Shown here piece by piece: positions 7,441-17,335 of a DNA stretch of 32,767 nt. Where the stretch lies: the NCBI GenBank assembly GCA_030532405.1, contig JAUNLF010000017.1, positions 1-32,767 of the forward strand, given 5' to 3'. The DNA comes from Actinomycetaceae bacterium. GTDB taxonomy: Bacteria > Actinomycetota > Actinomycetes > Actinomycetales > Actinomycetaceae. The stretch's first letter is position 1, and each line of letters starts with the position of its first letter. The translations under genes were made by a program, and so were the position numbers. A model generated the notes under the pieces. It ran no database searches. It saw nothing but the letters and a program-made list of their open reading frames with translations, and had not been told where the DNA came from.

Positions 7441-8982
7441 TTAGTCGAACTTCACTTCGTCTAGATCCGAACGCGCGGTATTGACCAAAGGAATTTCAAA
7501 GTCGACCATTGCGGCCATCCACTTTGCGAACGAATTGTCACCGCGAGCGCGTAGCTGCTTGTAAAGTTCCGTTGCCAGTTCCTTACGTTTTTCGTCGTAG
7601 ACGGGCACGTAGTAAACGTTGGTCATTTCAGCAGGATCATTTCTGAGGTCGTACATCTCGTTCATTGACTCTGGCGAAATGATGAGCTTGAACTCGTTGG
7701 TGCGGATCATGCGTTGCTGTAGCGGGAAGTGGTGTCCGTGGAACTCGCACACAATGTTTTCTCGCCACTGCGGCACGTCATCGCCGCGCGTTAGGTCAAC
7801 GATTGAGCGTCCGTCTTCAACCAAGCTGGGGTCCAGGCCCGCGATTTCCATGACCGTGGCTGGGAGGTCCAGGATTGAGACGAATTTGTCGGAGCGACCA
7901 ACGGTTGAGACTCCCGGGATGTGCGCGATGAACGGGACACGGTAGATGTCGTCGTACATTGCCGGGCCCTTGTCGTTCATCCTGTGGGAGCCGGTGAACT
8001 CGCCGTGATCGGCACAGAAGAATACTGCCGTGTCGTCAAGGATTCCAAGTTCGCGCGCCACGTCCATGATGCGACCGATCTCGAAGTCGATCATTGCTAC
8101 GTATCCCCAGTAGATGGCTATGAGCTTCTTCCACTGTTCGTTCGTGAAGTCTGCCGTTGACCAGTAGGTTGCGTAGTTTTGTTGGATTGCCGGCTTGTTT
8201 ACAAGGGAGTCACCAAAGTTTTCGGGTAGCTCGACGAGGTCCGGATCGATGAGGTCGAACCACTCATCGGGTAGGAAGTAGGGCAAGTGCGGGCCGAAGA
8301 AGTGAACGTCTAGGCTGAATGGTTTGCCTTCGTTCTTCCAGTCGGCAGCGTATTCGCGAAGCTTCTCGATAGCTCGGTCTGCGAGGAATCGTTCGAACGT
8401 TGCTTCTTCCGGCTGGTGCAAACGCGCGGCAATGATGTGTCCGTCGCGGTCTCCGGGGAGTTTTCCGCGATAAACATCGTGGGCTCGCACGGGTGGAAGG
8501 TTGTTTTCTTTCAGCCAGGCCACGTACTTTTCGTTTCCTACGGGGTTTTCTGCACCCCAGTAGGAGTCGTCGTCCATGCCGAACTTGTCCGGCAGGTTTG
8601 CACCCACGTGATACTTGCCAACGAGCCCGACGTTGTAGCCGTTGTCGCGCAGCTCCTGAGTGTAGGTCCACGCATCCAGCGGTAGTTTCGTCTGGTATGC
8701 AATATTCCATTCGGGGTTCGCGAGCACCTGGTGCTTTACGGGAAGCTTTCCGGTTAGCAGGGACGCGCGGGCGGGCGTGCAGATTGCCGTGGGCGTGTAC
8801 GCGTTAGTGAACGCGAAACCGTTCTCGCCCATCTCGTCAAGATTTGGCGTAACCGCATGCGGATTGCCTAGGCAGCCAATCGTGTCGATTCGGTGCTGGT
8901 CGGTCATGATCACCAGCACGTTGCGGACGTTGTCTGGAATAGTCCGCTCGGAGGCGTTTGGCTCCGTTGCCATTGTTTCCAT
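7441..8982 (-). CDS. Cys-type sulfatase, apparently cytoplasmic
   Basis: Alkaline-phosphatase-superfamily sulfatase that hydrolyses a sulfate ester (or N-sulfate). Metal ligands include D28-Q29 in IMTDQH and D325-H326 in CADHGE. The maturation motif is CTPAR at 68-72, with C68 predicted to become formylglycine, followed by the LLTGKLP segment. GKYHVG at 122-127 supplies the conserved Lys and His of the active site. The 513-aa length is usual. The N-terminus (METMATEPNASERTIPDNVR) is polar and has no signal peptide or lipobox, so the enzyme likely works in the cytosol, unlike many glycan sulfatases. The start has RBS AAAGGACC seven bases upstream. The gene lies 45 bp after the sugar porter and before the ROK regulator and anSME. 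The substrate cannot be told from the sequence; a sulfated sugar is inferred from the neighbours, and a choline-sulfatase-like role is the alternative. Confidence 0.93.
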   Translation of the reverse strand: METMATEPNASERTIPDNVRNVLVIMTDQHRIDTIGCLGNPHAVTPNLDEMGENGFAFTNAYTPTAICTPARASLLTGKLPVKHQVLANPEWNIAYQTKLPLDAWTYTQELRDNGYNVGLVGKYHVGANLPDKFGMDDDSYWGAENPVGNEKYVAWLKENNLPPVRAHDVYRGKLPGDRDGHIIAARLHQPEEATFERFLADRAIEKLREYAADWKNEGKPFSLDVHFFGPHLPYFLPDEWFDLIDPDLVELPENFGDSLVNKPAIQQNYATYWSTADFTNEQWKKLIAIYWGYVAMIDFEIGRIMDVARELGILDDTAVFFCADHGEFTGSHRMNDKGPAMYDDIYRVPFIAHIPGVSTVGRSDKFVSILDLPATVMEIAGLDPSLVEDGRSIVDLTRGDDVPQWRENIVCEFHGHHFPLQQRMIRTNEFKLIISPESMNEMYDLRNDPAEMTNVYYVPVYDEKRKELATELYKQLRARGDNSFAKWMAAMVDFEIPLVNTARSDLDEVKFD

Positions 8983-8992
8983 TAGAGGTCCT

Positions 8993-9008
8993 TTCAGAAA
9001 TTTTTGAA
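8993..9008. promoter_or_regulatory. Near-palindrome in the porter-sulfatase gap
   Basis: A 16-bp near-palindrome (TTCA, then an AAATTT core, then TGAA; 14 of 16 positions symmetric) sits between the porter stop and the sulfatase ribosome-binding site. It could be a secondary regulatory site for the operon. Evidence is symmetry only. Confidence 0.2.
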
Positions 9009-9027
9009 CACTTGATAGGCGAATGCT

Positions 9028-10494
9028 TTATCCCATTTCCTCTAGCGACTTGCCCGTTGTTTCCTTTACGTACAGACCCGTGAAGATGATGGCCAGAACG
9101 CCAAACACGAAGTAGATCCAGTACGTGCCGGCAGGCGACCAAGACACGAGGAACGGGAACAGAAGAACCACGATGAAGTTGACGAAGAAGTCCGTGCCCG
9201 AGGCCAGGGACATCGCGCCACCGCGGATCTCGTTCGGGAACATCTCACCCATGAGGATCGAGAAGATCGGACCCCAAGAGGAGGTAAAGCCGAGCAAGAA
9301 CAGGCACAGGGCGCCAACTGCGAGCCAACCAAGGACGGGGTTACCGGAAATGTCGGGGCCACCCAAGGCGAACTGCGCGTAGGTGAATACCGAAGCGACG
9401 ATAAACAAGGCGATAGCGATCAGCGTGCCACCGTACATGAGCATGCGCTTGCGGCCCACCTTGTCCACCAGCATGATGCCTGTGGTTACACCAATCAGCT
9501 TGAAGAATGTCAAGATCAATGTCTGTTGGAATGCGGCGTTTTCCGAGAAGCCTACCGATTCAAAGAGCATGTTCGAGTAGAAGAAGATGCCGTTAGTTCC
9601 GGTCAACTGTTGGAACGCTGCAATTGCCATTGCAACCAGCACGAGGCTGCGCCACTGGGAGTTCCAGATCTGACCGATGGAAAGCTTGCGGCTCTCGCCA
9701 CCCTCGCCGAAGGAACGACGGATCGCGACGATGCGCTGGTCAATCTCGGACTTAGTTTCGCCAGATACCTTCGCTAGAACTTCGCGTGCCTCTTCGTTGC
9801 GGCCAACCGACACCAGGTAACGCGGAGACTCGGGAATGATTGCGGTCAGAACCACGAAGAACAGTGCGGGGATTAGCAGGCACATGAACATCCACTGCCA
9901 TGCCTTCAATCCAAGTGCAAGAACCTCGGTTGAGCCACCGGCCTGGTTACCCACGAGGAAGTTGATCGTGCCCGCAAAGAACAGACCCAAAATAATGGCG
10001 AGTTGGCGGAAGCCGATCAGACGGCCACGAATATCAGCCGGGGCGATCTCCGCGACGTATCCGGGCGCCACCGTGGTAGCTGCACCAAAGCCCATGCCAC
10101 CGACGATACGAGTGAAGATTAGGAACCAGTAGCCACCAAAGATCGGGCTGAACGCGCCGAAGATTGCTTCAAACAGCAAGAACGGGCCGATCAAAACCAT
10201 GGTCCGCTTGCGGCCAATCTTGTCGGAGATGCGGCCGGCAAAGAGAGCACCGATCAGGCCGCCGATAATACCTGCGGAACCCGCCAGGCCTGATGCCAGT
10301 GGGCCAAGATTGAACTCGGACCCAACCGCGTTGATTGCACCGTTTAGGACCATGCCCTCGAAGCCGTAGAAGAACGGTCCGAGAGTTGCGATTAACGCAT
10401 AAATAGTCGCGCGTTTCCTTGCCTGCTGCTGAGCGGGCGTGAAAACAGGTTTCGTGGTTTTCAAAGTTCCACTAGCGCTTTTGGGATTTGACAT
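9028..10494 (-). CDS. Sugar porter of the major facilitator superfamily
   Basis: A twelve-helix proton-linked sugar importer (SP family, as in XylE/IolT/GLUT). Signature motifs appear in order: GRISDKIGRKRT after the second helix, GRLIGFRQ, PESPRYLV at the end of the first half, QQLTGTNGIFFYSN in helix 7, DKVGRKRM, GEMFPNEIRG, and a C-terminal VKETTGKSLEEM. The start is taken as the second ATG (10494), which has GGAGG six bases upstream; an in-frame ATG four codons earlier overlaps that RBS. This gives 488 aa, normal for the family. It is the first gene of the run porter-sulfatase-ROK-anSME. A 26-bp inverted repeat about 60 bp upstream is a likely operator. Substrate is unknown; a sulfated or free monosaccharide released by the sulfatase fits. 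Confidence 0.93.
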   Translation of the reverse strand: MSNPKSASGTLKTTKPVFTPAQQQARKRATIYALIATLGPFFYGFEGMVLNGAINAVGSEFNLGPLASGLAGSAGIIGGLIGALFAGRISDKIGRKRTMVLIGPFLLFEAIFGAFSPIFGGYWFLIFTRIVGGMGFGAATTVAPGYVAEIAPADIRGRLIGFRQLAIILGLFFAGTINFLVGNQAGGSTEVLALGLKAWQWMFMCLLIPALFFVVLTAIIPESPRYLVSVGRNEEAREVLAKVSGETKSEIDQRIVAIRRSFGEGGESRKLSIGQIWNSQWRSLVLVAMAIAAFQQLTGTNGIFFYSNMLFESVGFSENAAFQQTLILTFFKLIGVTTGIMLVDKVGRKRMLMYGGTLIAIALFIVASVFTYAQFALGGPDISGNPVLGWLAVGALCLFLLGFTSSWGPIFSILMGEMFPNEIRGGAMSLASGTDFFVNFIVVLLFPFLVSWSPAGTYWIYFVFGVLAIIFTGLYVKETTGKSLEEMG

Positions 10495-10554
10495 TTTGTC
10501 CTCCATTAGGCTCGAACACCTTTATTCGAGTAGCGAGCTCAGAGTAGGCAGGTA

Positions 10555-10580
10555 ATTTTGTCCCCTACAACGGACAAAAT
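10555..10580. promoter_or_regulatory. Operator-like inverted repeat upstream of the sugar porter
   Basis: Perfect 9-bp arms ATTTTGTCC (10555-10563) and GGACAAAAT (10572-10580) are separated by 8 bases. The repeat overlaps possible -35 elements (TTGTCC or TTGTAG on the minus strand) with weak -10 candidates TACCTG or TACTCT downstream. AT-rich outer arms resemble sites bound by ROK repressors such as NagC/Mlc. The ROK protein in the same operon is the most likely binder; this is inference. Confidence 0.5.
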
Positions 10581-10637
10581 AAGAACCGCGAAATATGCCC
10601 TGATAACTGGTCAAAAACCGTGTTTTCGCACCAAAAG

Positions 10638-10663
10638 CGCCAAATTTGGCGGAATTTCGCCAA
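10638..10663. repeat. Alternating CGCCAAA/TTTGGCG half-site array
   Basis: The perfect 14-bp palindrome CGCCAAATTTGGCG (10638-10651) shares its right half with a second inverted repeat, TTGGCG (10646-10651), six bases, CGCCAA (10658-10663). The result is three half-sites in alternating orientation within 26 bp. It lies about 150 bp before the porter start in the gap between the porter and argH. It may be an activator or catabolite-control site. Confidence 0.4.
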
Positions 10664-10698
10664 TCTTCGGAGCTAGCGGCTGGTTTACATAAATTTGA

Positions 10699-10727
10699 CC
10701 CCGGCCTGAACAAAATCCAGACCGGGG
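10699..10727 (-). terminator. argH / arg operon terminator hairpin
   Basis: A 10-bp GC-rich stem with a 9-nt loop, starting about 50 bases after the argH stop. One pair is a G·U wobble when read on the minus strand but a C-A mismatch on the plus strand, which supports function for the minus-strand arg transcript. There is no real U tract (TCAAATTTAT follows). Confidence 0.6.
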
Positions 10728-10778
10728 CGTTCTGTGTGGAACATCACACTTATTTTAGCGGCTGTGCAGAGCCGGCGT

Positions 10779-12212
<1,434 letters not shown>

Positions 12213-12265
12213 TTAAGATCTGCTCCTGAGTTACAGGCTACCCGGCCTGCGCCCTCAAAAATGAA

Positions 12266-13498
12266 CTACTTGGTGGCCTTGAAAGCGTCGCCGTGTTCGA
12301 ACTTCACGTCGCGAGCGGCAGCGAGCTTGGCGGTGAGGCCGTAAATCTCGATGAAACCGCGAGCGTGCGACTGGTCGAACGTGTCACCCGTGTCGTAGGT
12401 GGCGAGGTTGAAGTCGTACAGCGACGTTTCCGACTTGCGGCCAGTGACGGTAGCGCGACCACCGTGAAGGACGATGCGGATGTCGCCGGAGACGTACTCC
12501 TGGGTGTGGTCGATGAACGCATCCAGGGACTGCTTCAGCGGCGAGAACCACTGTGCCTCGTACACGAGTTCGCCCCAACGCATGTCGACGCGACGCTTGT
12601 AGCGGGCCTGTTCGCGCTCTAGGGTTACGTTTTCGAGCTCCTGGTGGGCGGCAATCAGAGTGACCGCGCCGGGTGCTTCGTAGATTTCGCGCGACTTGAT
12701 ACCGACTAGGCGGTCTTCAACCATGTCGATACGGCCGATGCCCTGCGCGCCTGCGCGGGTGTTCAGTTCCTGAATGATCTCCAGCGGCGTCATCTTGCGG
12801 CCGTCGATTGCTACCGGAATGCCCTTTTCAAACGTGATGACGAGCTCGTCGGGAAGCGGCGGGTAAGTCGGGTCGTCCGTGTAGGAGTACACGTCCTTCG
12901 TCGGCGCGTTCCACAGGTCTTCAAGGAAGCCCGTCTCAATAGCGCGACCCCACACGTTCTGGTCAATCGAGAACGGGTTCGACTTCGTCGTCTCGATCGG
13001 GAGCTTGTGCTTGTTCGCGTAGTCAATCGCGACGTCGCGAGTGAGGGCGAGGTCGCGGACCGGAGCGATACAGTTCAGGTCCGGCGCGATCGAAGTGAAA
13101 GAAACCTCGAAGCGAACCTGGTCGTTACCCTTACCGGTGCAGCCGTGCGCCATGGTGGTTGCGCCGAACTCGCGAGCAGCCTTCACCAAGTGCTTTGAGA
13201 TGAGCGGGCGCGACAGTGCCGATACCAGCGGGTACTGTCCCTGGTACAAGCCGTTCGCCTTGAGGGCCGGCATGCAGTAGTCGTTCGCGAATTCTTCGCG
13301 CGCGTCTGCAACGTATGCCTCAACAGCGCCGCAGTCGAGGGCGCGCTGGCGTACGACCTCAAGGTCCTCGCCGCCCTGTCCTACGTCAACTGCAACCGCG
13401 ACAACTTCAGCGCCGGTTTGCTCGCCGATCCAGCCGATTGCGACCGACGTGTCGAGCCCGCCAGAGTACGCGAGTACAACCCTGTCCTTCTTTGCCAT
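12266..13498 (-). CDS. argG: Argininosuccinate synthase
   Basis: Joins citrulline and aspartate with ATP to form argininosuccinate. The ATP-pyrophosphatase P-loop SGGLDTS is at residues 12-18, and [10 protein letters not shown], typical of the nucleotide and citrulline site, follows near 122-131. The 410-aa length is standard. RBS AGGAGGAG lies six to seven bases before the ATG. Seventeen bases separate it from argR upstream, so the two are cotranscribed. No separate ARG box is visible in this short gap. Confidence 0.98.
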   Translation of the reverse strand: MAKKDRVVLAYSGGLDTSVAIGWIGEQTGAEVVAVAVDVGQGGEDLEVVRQRALDCGAVEAYVADAREEFANDYCMPALKANGLYQGQYPLVSALSRPLISKHLVKAAREFGATTMAHGCTGKGNDQVRFEVSFTSIAPDLNCIAPVRDLALTRDVAIDYANKHKLPIETTKSNPFSIDQNVWGRAIETGFLEDLWNAPTKDVYSYTDDPTYPPLPDELVITFEKGIPVAIDGRKMTPLEIIQELNTRAGAQGIGRIDMVEDRLVGIKSREIYEAPGAVTLIAAHQELENVTLEREQARYKRRVDMRWGELVYEAQWFSPLKQSLDAFIDHTQEYVSGDIRIVLHGGRATVTGRKSETSLYDFNLATYDTGDTFDQSHARGFIEIYGLTAKLAAARDVKFEHGDAFKATK

Positions 13499-13515
13499 TG
13501 TGTCTCCTCCTATTT

Positions 13516-14037
13516 CTAAGCTTCGTTAGCTTTGGTGCCCTCGGCATATCCGAGTAGCTTGTTACAAAAATCTTCTGCCGCACCCGCCGACGTGCACACG
13601 ACCATGATCGTGTCGTCGCCGGCAACTGACCCTAGGACCGTTTCGTCCCGGGAAGAATCGATTGCCGCGCCCAGCAGGTTCGCAGCTCCCGCGGGCGTCC
13701 TCAAAACCGCAATGTTGTCCGCTGTTGCGGCGCCGACAAGCAGGTCTTGCGACCAGCGTTGCAGCTTTTGTTCGGCGCCTTCCTCGCCCCATTCGGCGCG
13801 GGGCGCGCGGTCAGAAAGCGCGTAGATTTGCCTGCCCTGCGGGTCGCGAACCTTTGTTGCGCGCACTTCAAGCAAGTCGCGAGACAGCGTTGCCTGGGCG
13901 GCAAAAATCCCCATCTCTTCTAGCGCTTCGCGCAGTTCGGACTGCGATGTGACCGCGCGGGTCGACAGAATCTGTTCTATCGCCGCGTGGCGTCCCGCCT
14001 TTGACGACGGCGTTCGCGTTGCATCATTTTCGCTCAT
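13516..14037 (-). CDS. argR: Arginine repressor ArgR
   Basis: Hexameric arginine-dependent repressor of the arg operon. The N-terminal winged helix spans about residues 15-75 ([25 protein letters not shown] at 32-56 includes the recognition helix, followed by [13 protein letters not shown]). The C-terminal oligomerisation and arginine-binding domain has the expected [14 protein letters not shown] and [10 protein letters not shown] segments; the Asp-Asp pair contacts arginine in the family. Length is 173 aa. It has a strong RBS, AGGAGG. It lies 10 bp after argD and 17 bp before argG, inside the operon it presumably controls through the tandem ARG boxes at 18413-18446, which implies autoregulation. 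Confidence 0.95.
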   Translation of the reverse strand: MSENDATRTPSSKAGRHAAIEQILSTRAVTSQSELREALEEMGIFAAQATLSRDLLEVRATKVRDPQGRQIYALSDRAPRAEWGEEGAEQKLQRWSQDLLVGAATADNIAVLRTPAGAANLLGAAIDSSRDETVLGSVAGDDTIMVVCTSAGAAEDFCNKLLGYAEGTKANEA

Positions 14038-14047
14038 ACCTTGCCTC

Positions 14048-15265
14048 CTAACTGCGCGTGGCCTTTTGAATTAGTTCCGGTAGCACGTTCGTGAATGCTG
14101 CCGCCTGCTGCGCCTCGATGATGAGCGGCGGCGCCAACCGGAGCGTGTGCGGTGTCGCCGCATTAACGATAAACCCAGCGCGAAGCGCCTCGGTTACGAC
14201 ACCCTGTGCGAAGTTCCCATCCAGTTCGATTCCAATCAACAGACCCCGCCCTCGAACATCTAAAATATGCGGATTATCAAGGGCCTTTAGATCTTGCCTC
14301 CAAGATTCACCCAAGTTTTTTGCGTGATTTAAGAGGGCGCCCGACTCGATTTCACCAAGTACGGCAAGCGCCGCGGCGGCGGCTACGGGGTTGCCTCCGA
14401 AGGTGGTGCCGTGCTGGCCAGGCTTCAGCACGCCGGTGGCGTTTTCTGTCATGGTGACGGTCGCGCCGATAGGCATTCCCCCGCCCAGACCTTTGGCGAG
14501 CGTGATCACGTCGGGCGTGATGCCGGCGAAGTGGTGGCCCATCCAGTCGCCGGTGCGGCCGATACCGGTTTGGACCTCGTCCACGACCATGAGCGCACCG
14601 GTTTGATCGCAAAGCTCTCGCACCTTTTGCAGGTACTGCTTGGAAAGGGGCAGTACGCCCGCTTCGCCCTGCACCGGTTCCACGAAAATGCCGGCCACGT
14701 CGCCGGCACTGAAAGCGGCTTCAAGCGCGGCAATGTTCCCGGTCTCGATCCACTCAATGTTTGGCAGTAGCGGCGCGAAGGGATCGCGGTAGGCCACCTT
14801 ATGAGTGATCGAAAGTGCTCCCAAACTGCGGCCGTGGAACCCGTGCTCCAACGCTAAAATGCGCGGTTTTGAGTTCCGATTTGCCCATTCCTTCACGATC
14901 TTCAGGGCAGCTTCGTTCGCTTCCGTTCCCGAGTTTGCCAAGAAGACTTTTGAGGACGGGCTCCGCTTCGCGCCGGGCAGGGCCGTAATCTTGCGGATGA
15001 ACTCCCCCAGTTCAATCGCGGGCGGCGTGGCGAAAAAGTTTGACACGTGGATTAGTTTTGACGCCTGCTCGGCCACGGCCCGCGCAACTTTTGGATGCGC
15101 GTGTCCGAGGGCGTTAACCGCGATTCCACCCAGCAAGTCCATGTATTGGTTGCCGTCTTCGTCTTGCACCCACACGCCGCTGCCGCTTTTTAGGACGAGT
15201 TGCGGGGTGCCGAAAATGCCGAGCATAGAATCTGCGTAGCGGTCTTTCCACGCTTGGTTACTCAT
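14048..15265 (-). CDS. argD: Acetylornithine aminotransferase
   Basis: PLP-dependent class III transaminase that converts N-acetylglutamate semialdehyde to N-acetylornithine with glutamate as donor. NSGTEANEAALK at 111-122 binds the cofactor phosphate, DEVQTGIGRTG at 229-239 supplies the ring-binding Asp, and the Schiff-base lysine is K258 in LAKGLGGGMPIGA. The 405-aa length is normal. RBS GAGGG precedes the ATG, and the start overlaps the end of argB by eight bases, indicating translational coupling. In many actinobacteria argF comes next; here argR follows after only 10 bp. Confidence 0.96.
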   Translation of the reverse strand: MSNQAWKDRYADSMLGIFGTPQLVLKSGSGVWVQDEDGNQYMDLLGGIAVNALGHAHPKVARAVAEQASKLIHVSNFFATPPAIELGEFIRKITALPGAKRSPSSKVFLANSGTEANEAALKIVKEWANRNSKPRILALEHGFHGRSLGALSITHKVAYRDPFAPLLPNIEWIETGNIAALEAAFSAGDVAGIFVEPVQGEAGVLPLSKQYLQKVRELCDQTGALMVVDEVQTGIGRTGDWMGHHFAGITPDVITLAKGLGGGMPIGATVTMTENATGVLKPGQHGTTFGGNPVAAAAALAVLGEIESGALLNHAKNLGESWRQDLKALDNPHILDVRGRGLLIGIELDGNFAQGVVTEALRAGFIVNAATPHTLRLAPPLIIEAQQAAAFTNVLPELIQKATRS

Positions 15266-16148
15266 TGCTATCCCTCGTAATCATGGTTCCAACACCCTGG
15301 TTTGTGAAGACTTCCAGGAGCATCGAGTGCGGCTGGCGTCCGTCGATAATGTGCACGCGGTTCACTCCGCCTTCCAGGGCTTGCGCGGCAGCGTCCATCT
15401 TCGGGATCATGCCCGAGGCGAGGCTGGGCATTAGCTCCTTGAGCTTGGTTAGGTTCATGTGGGAAATCAGCGAAGACTTATCTTCAAAGTCCTCGTAGAC
15501 GCCCTCAACGTCGGTGAGCATGATCAGTTTCTGCGCTTCCACGGCAACCGCGAGCGCGGCGGCCGCGGCGTCGGCGTTCACATTCAACACGTCCGTTGGA
15601 GAATCCTGGTCTAGTGCAACCGAGGAGATGACGGGGATCCGGTTGGATTTCAACAGGTCGCATACCGGTGCTGGGTTCACACCCGTGATGTCGCCGACTT
15701 GACCGATGTCTACGGCCTCCCCACCTACAACGCCCAGTCGGCGTTTGGCTTGGAACAGGCGCGCGTCTTCACCCGATAGGCCAACGGCCGCGATCGAGTC
15801 CAAGTTCAGCAAGGACACGAGTTCGCGCTGAACCTTGCCTTGCAAAACCATGCGGACTACCTCCATGACTTCCGGAGTCGTCACGCGAAGTCCGCCCTTG
15901 AACGGGGCGTCCAGGCCGAGGCGCCCAAGCATTTCGTTGATCTGCGGGCCACCGCCGTGCACGACGATGGGCTGCACGCCCCAGGTGTGCAAGAAGGTAA
16001 CGTCCTCGGCAAATGCGCGTTGCAGCTCGGGGCTGGTCATCGCGTTGCCGCCGTACTTGATGACAACCTTCTTGCCTGAATACTTGCGTAGCCAGGGTAC
16101 GGACTCCAGCAAAATCTTGGTCTTGTCGAATGCGGTTAGGTGTGTCAT
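15258..16148 (-). CDS. argB: Acetylglutamate kinase
   Basis: Phosphorylates N-acetylglutamate, the second step of the cyclic arginine pathway. It has the amino-acid-kinase fold with VIKYGGNAM near the N-terminus (residues 28-36) and the glycine-rich VVHGGGPQINEML (62-74). LTDVEGVY and the SGMIPKMDAA segment near the C-terminal third are family hallmarks. Length is 296 aa. It overlaps argJ by four bases (ATGA) upstream and argD by eight bases downstream. Arginine feedback inhibition is common for kinases of argJ-type pathways, but no diagnostic feature can be read here. Confidence 0.97.
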   Translation of the reverse strand: MTHLTAFDKTKILLESVPWLRKYSGKKVVIKYGGNAMTSPELQRAFAEDVTFLHTWGVQPIVVHGGGPQINEMLGRLGLDAPFKGGLRVTTPEVMEVVRMVLQGKVQRELVSLLNLDSIAAVGLSGEDARLFQAKRRLGVVGGEAVDIGQVGDITGVNPAPVCDLLKSNRIPVISSVALDQDSPTDVLNVNADAAAAALAVAVEAQKLIMLTDVEGVYEDFEDKSSLISHMNLTKLKELMPSLASGMIPKMDAAAQALEGGVNRVHIIDGRQPHSMLLEVFTNQGVGTMITRDSNE

Positions 16149-17335
16149 GACGTGTATGCGCTGTTCTCGTGGACGTAATCGTGGGTTAGGTCGGTGGTGT
16201 AAACGGTTGCTTGCGCGTCTCCTGCGCCAAGCTCAATGTCGATGGTGACTAGCTTTGACGCCGCCAGGTCGAGGGCGTCCTTCGGATCTCCGATGCCCCC
16301 GTTTCGGCATATCTGCACGCCGTTAATCGACACGTTCACGTCGTTTACGTCAAACGGGGCGACGCTGGGATCAACTGTGCCGATCTGCGACAGGATGCGA
16401 CCCCAGTTCGGGTCATTACCAAAGATTGCGGTCTTTACTAGGTTTGACCGTGAGACTGAACGCGCAACTTCGACCGCGGCCGCTTCGCTGCTCGCACCGG
16501 TTACATTGATGTCAATCGAGTGCGACGCCCCTTCCGCGTCGTCGCGCAGCTTCCCCGCCAGGTCGCGGCACGCGACTTCTAGGGCCGCACCAAACTCGGC
16601 CTCATCGGCCTCAATCCCAGAATCCCCCGATGCCAAGACGATCACCGTGTCGTTTGTCGACATGCAACCATCGGTGTCGGTGCGGTTAAAACTGACGTCC
16701 ACAGCGCGCTTCAAAGAGATTGCCAGCACGTCCTTGGACACTTTCGCGTCGGTGGTTATTACGCACAGCATCGTCGCCAAAGCGGGTGCGAGCATTCCGG
16801 CGCCCTTCGCCATGCCTCCGATTCGCCAGCCGGACTTTTCTATTTCGATTTCCTTTGCGACCGTGTCTGTAGTCATGATCGCACGGGCCGCCAGGTTCGC
16901 CCCATCTTCACTTAAATTATTTACGAGGGCGGGGATGGCGCGGGTGAGCCGGTCGATTTCCATGTATTCGCCGATGACCCCTGTGGAGCACACCGCGATT
17001 TGGCTTTGATCCACCCCCGCCTCGGCGGCAAGGGTTTCCACTGTTGCGCGCACGTCGTCCATGCCGCGCCGGCCGGTGCACGCGTTGGCGTTGCCCGCGT
17101 TCAAAATCACGTGGGTGACCGTGCTGGCCTGCATAAGCTCGCGCGTGTAGGTAACCGGAGCCGCCACAACCCGGTTGGAAGTGAACACGGCCGCGGAGGC
17201 CGGATGCGCCCCATTATTTGCCACGAGGGCGAGATCAAGGTTACCCGACGCTTTCAGGCCGGCGGCAAGACCGGACGCTTGGAAGCCGCGAGGGAAGCAC
17301 ACTCCGGACGAGGTTTGCGTTGAGTCGGTAATCAC
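16145..17335 (-). CDS. argJ: Glutamate N-acetyltransferase / ornithine acetyltransferase
   Basis: Transfers the acetyl group from N-acetylornithine back to glutamate, closing the acetyl cycle; some members also use acetyl-CoA. The self-cleavage site ATML is at 187-190, with T188 the predicted N-terminal nucleophile of the beta chain, so the precursor should split into two subunits. MAKGAGMLAPA precedes it, and the oxyanion-type STGVIGE is at 117-123. Length is 396 aa. The start is a GTG that overlaps the argC stop by four bases (GTGA), an arrangement expected for coupled translation. No argA is present in the operon, so whether this enzyme is mono- or bifunctional cannot be decided. Confidence 0.96.
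   Translation of the reverse strand: MITDSTQTSSGVCFPRGFQASGLAAGLKASGNLDLALVANNGAHPASAAVFTSNRVVAAPVTYTRELMQASTVTHVILNAGNANACTGRRGMDDVRATVETLAAEAGVDQSQIAVCSTGVIGEYMEIDRLTRAIPALVNNLSEDGANLAARAIMTTDTVAKEIEIEKSGWRIGGMAKGAGMLAPALATMLCVITTDAKVSKDVLAISLKRAVDVSFNRTDTDGCMSTNDTVIVLASGDSGIEADEAEFGAALEVACRDLAGKLRDDAEGASHSIDINVTGASSEAAAVEVARSVSRSNLVKTAIFGNDPNWGRILSQIGTVDPSVAPFDVNDVNVSINGVQICRNGGIGDPKDALDLAASKLVTIDIELGAGDAQATVYTTDLTHDYVHENSAYTS

Noticed and set aside
16236-17009. 257-codon + strand frame
   Set aside because: It lies entirely antisense to argJ, whose protein is clearly recognised; the frame has no recognisable domain.
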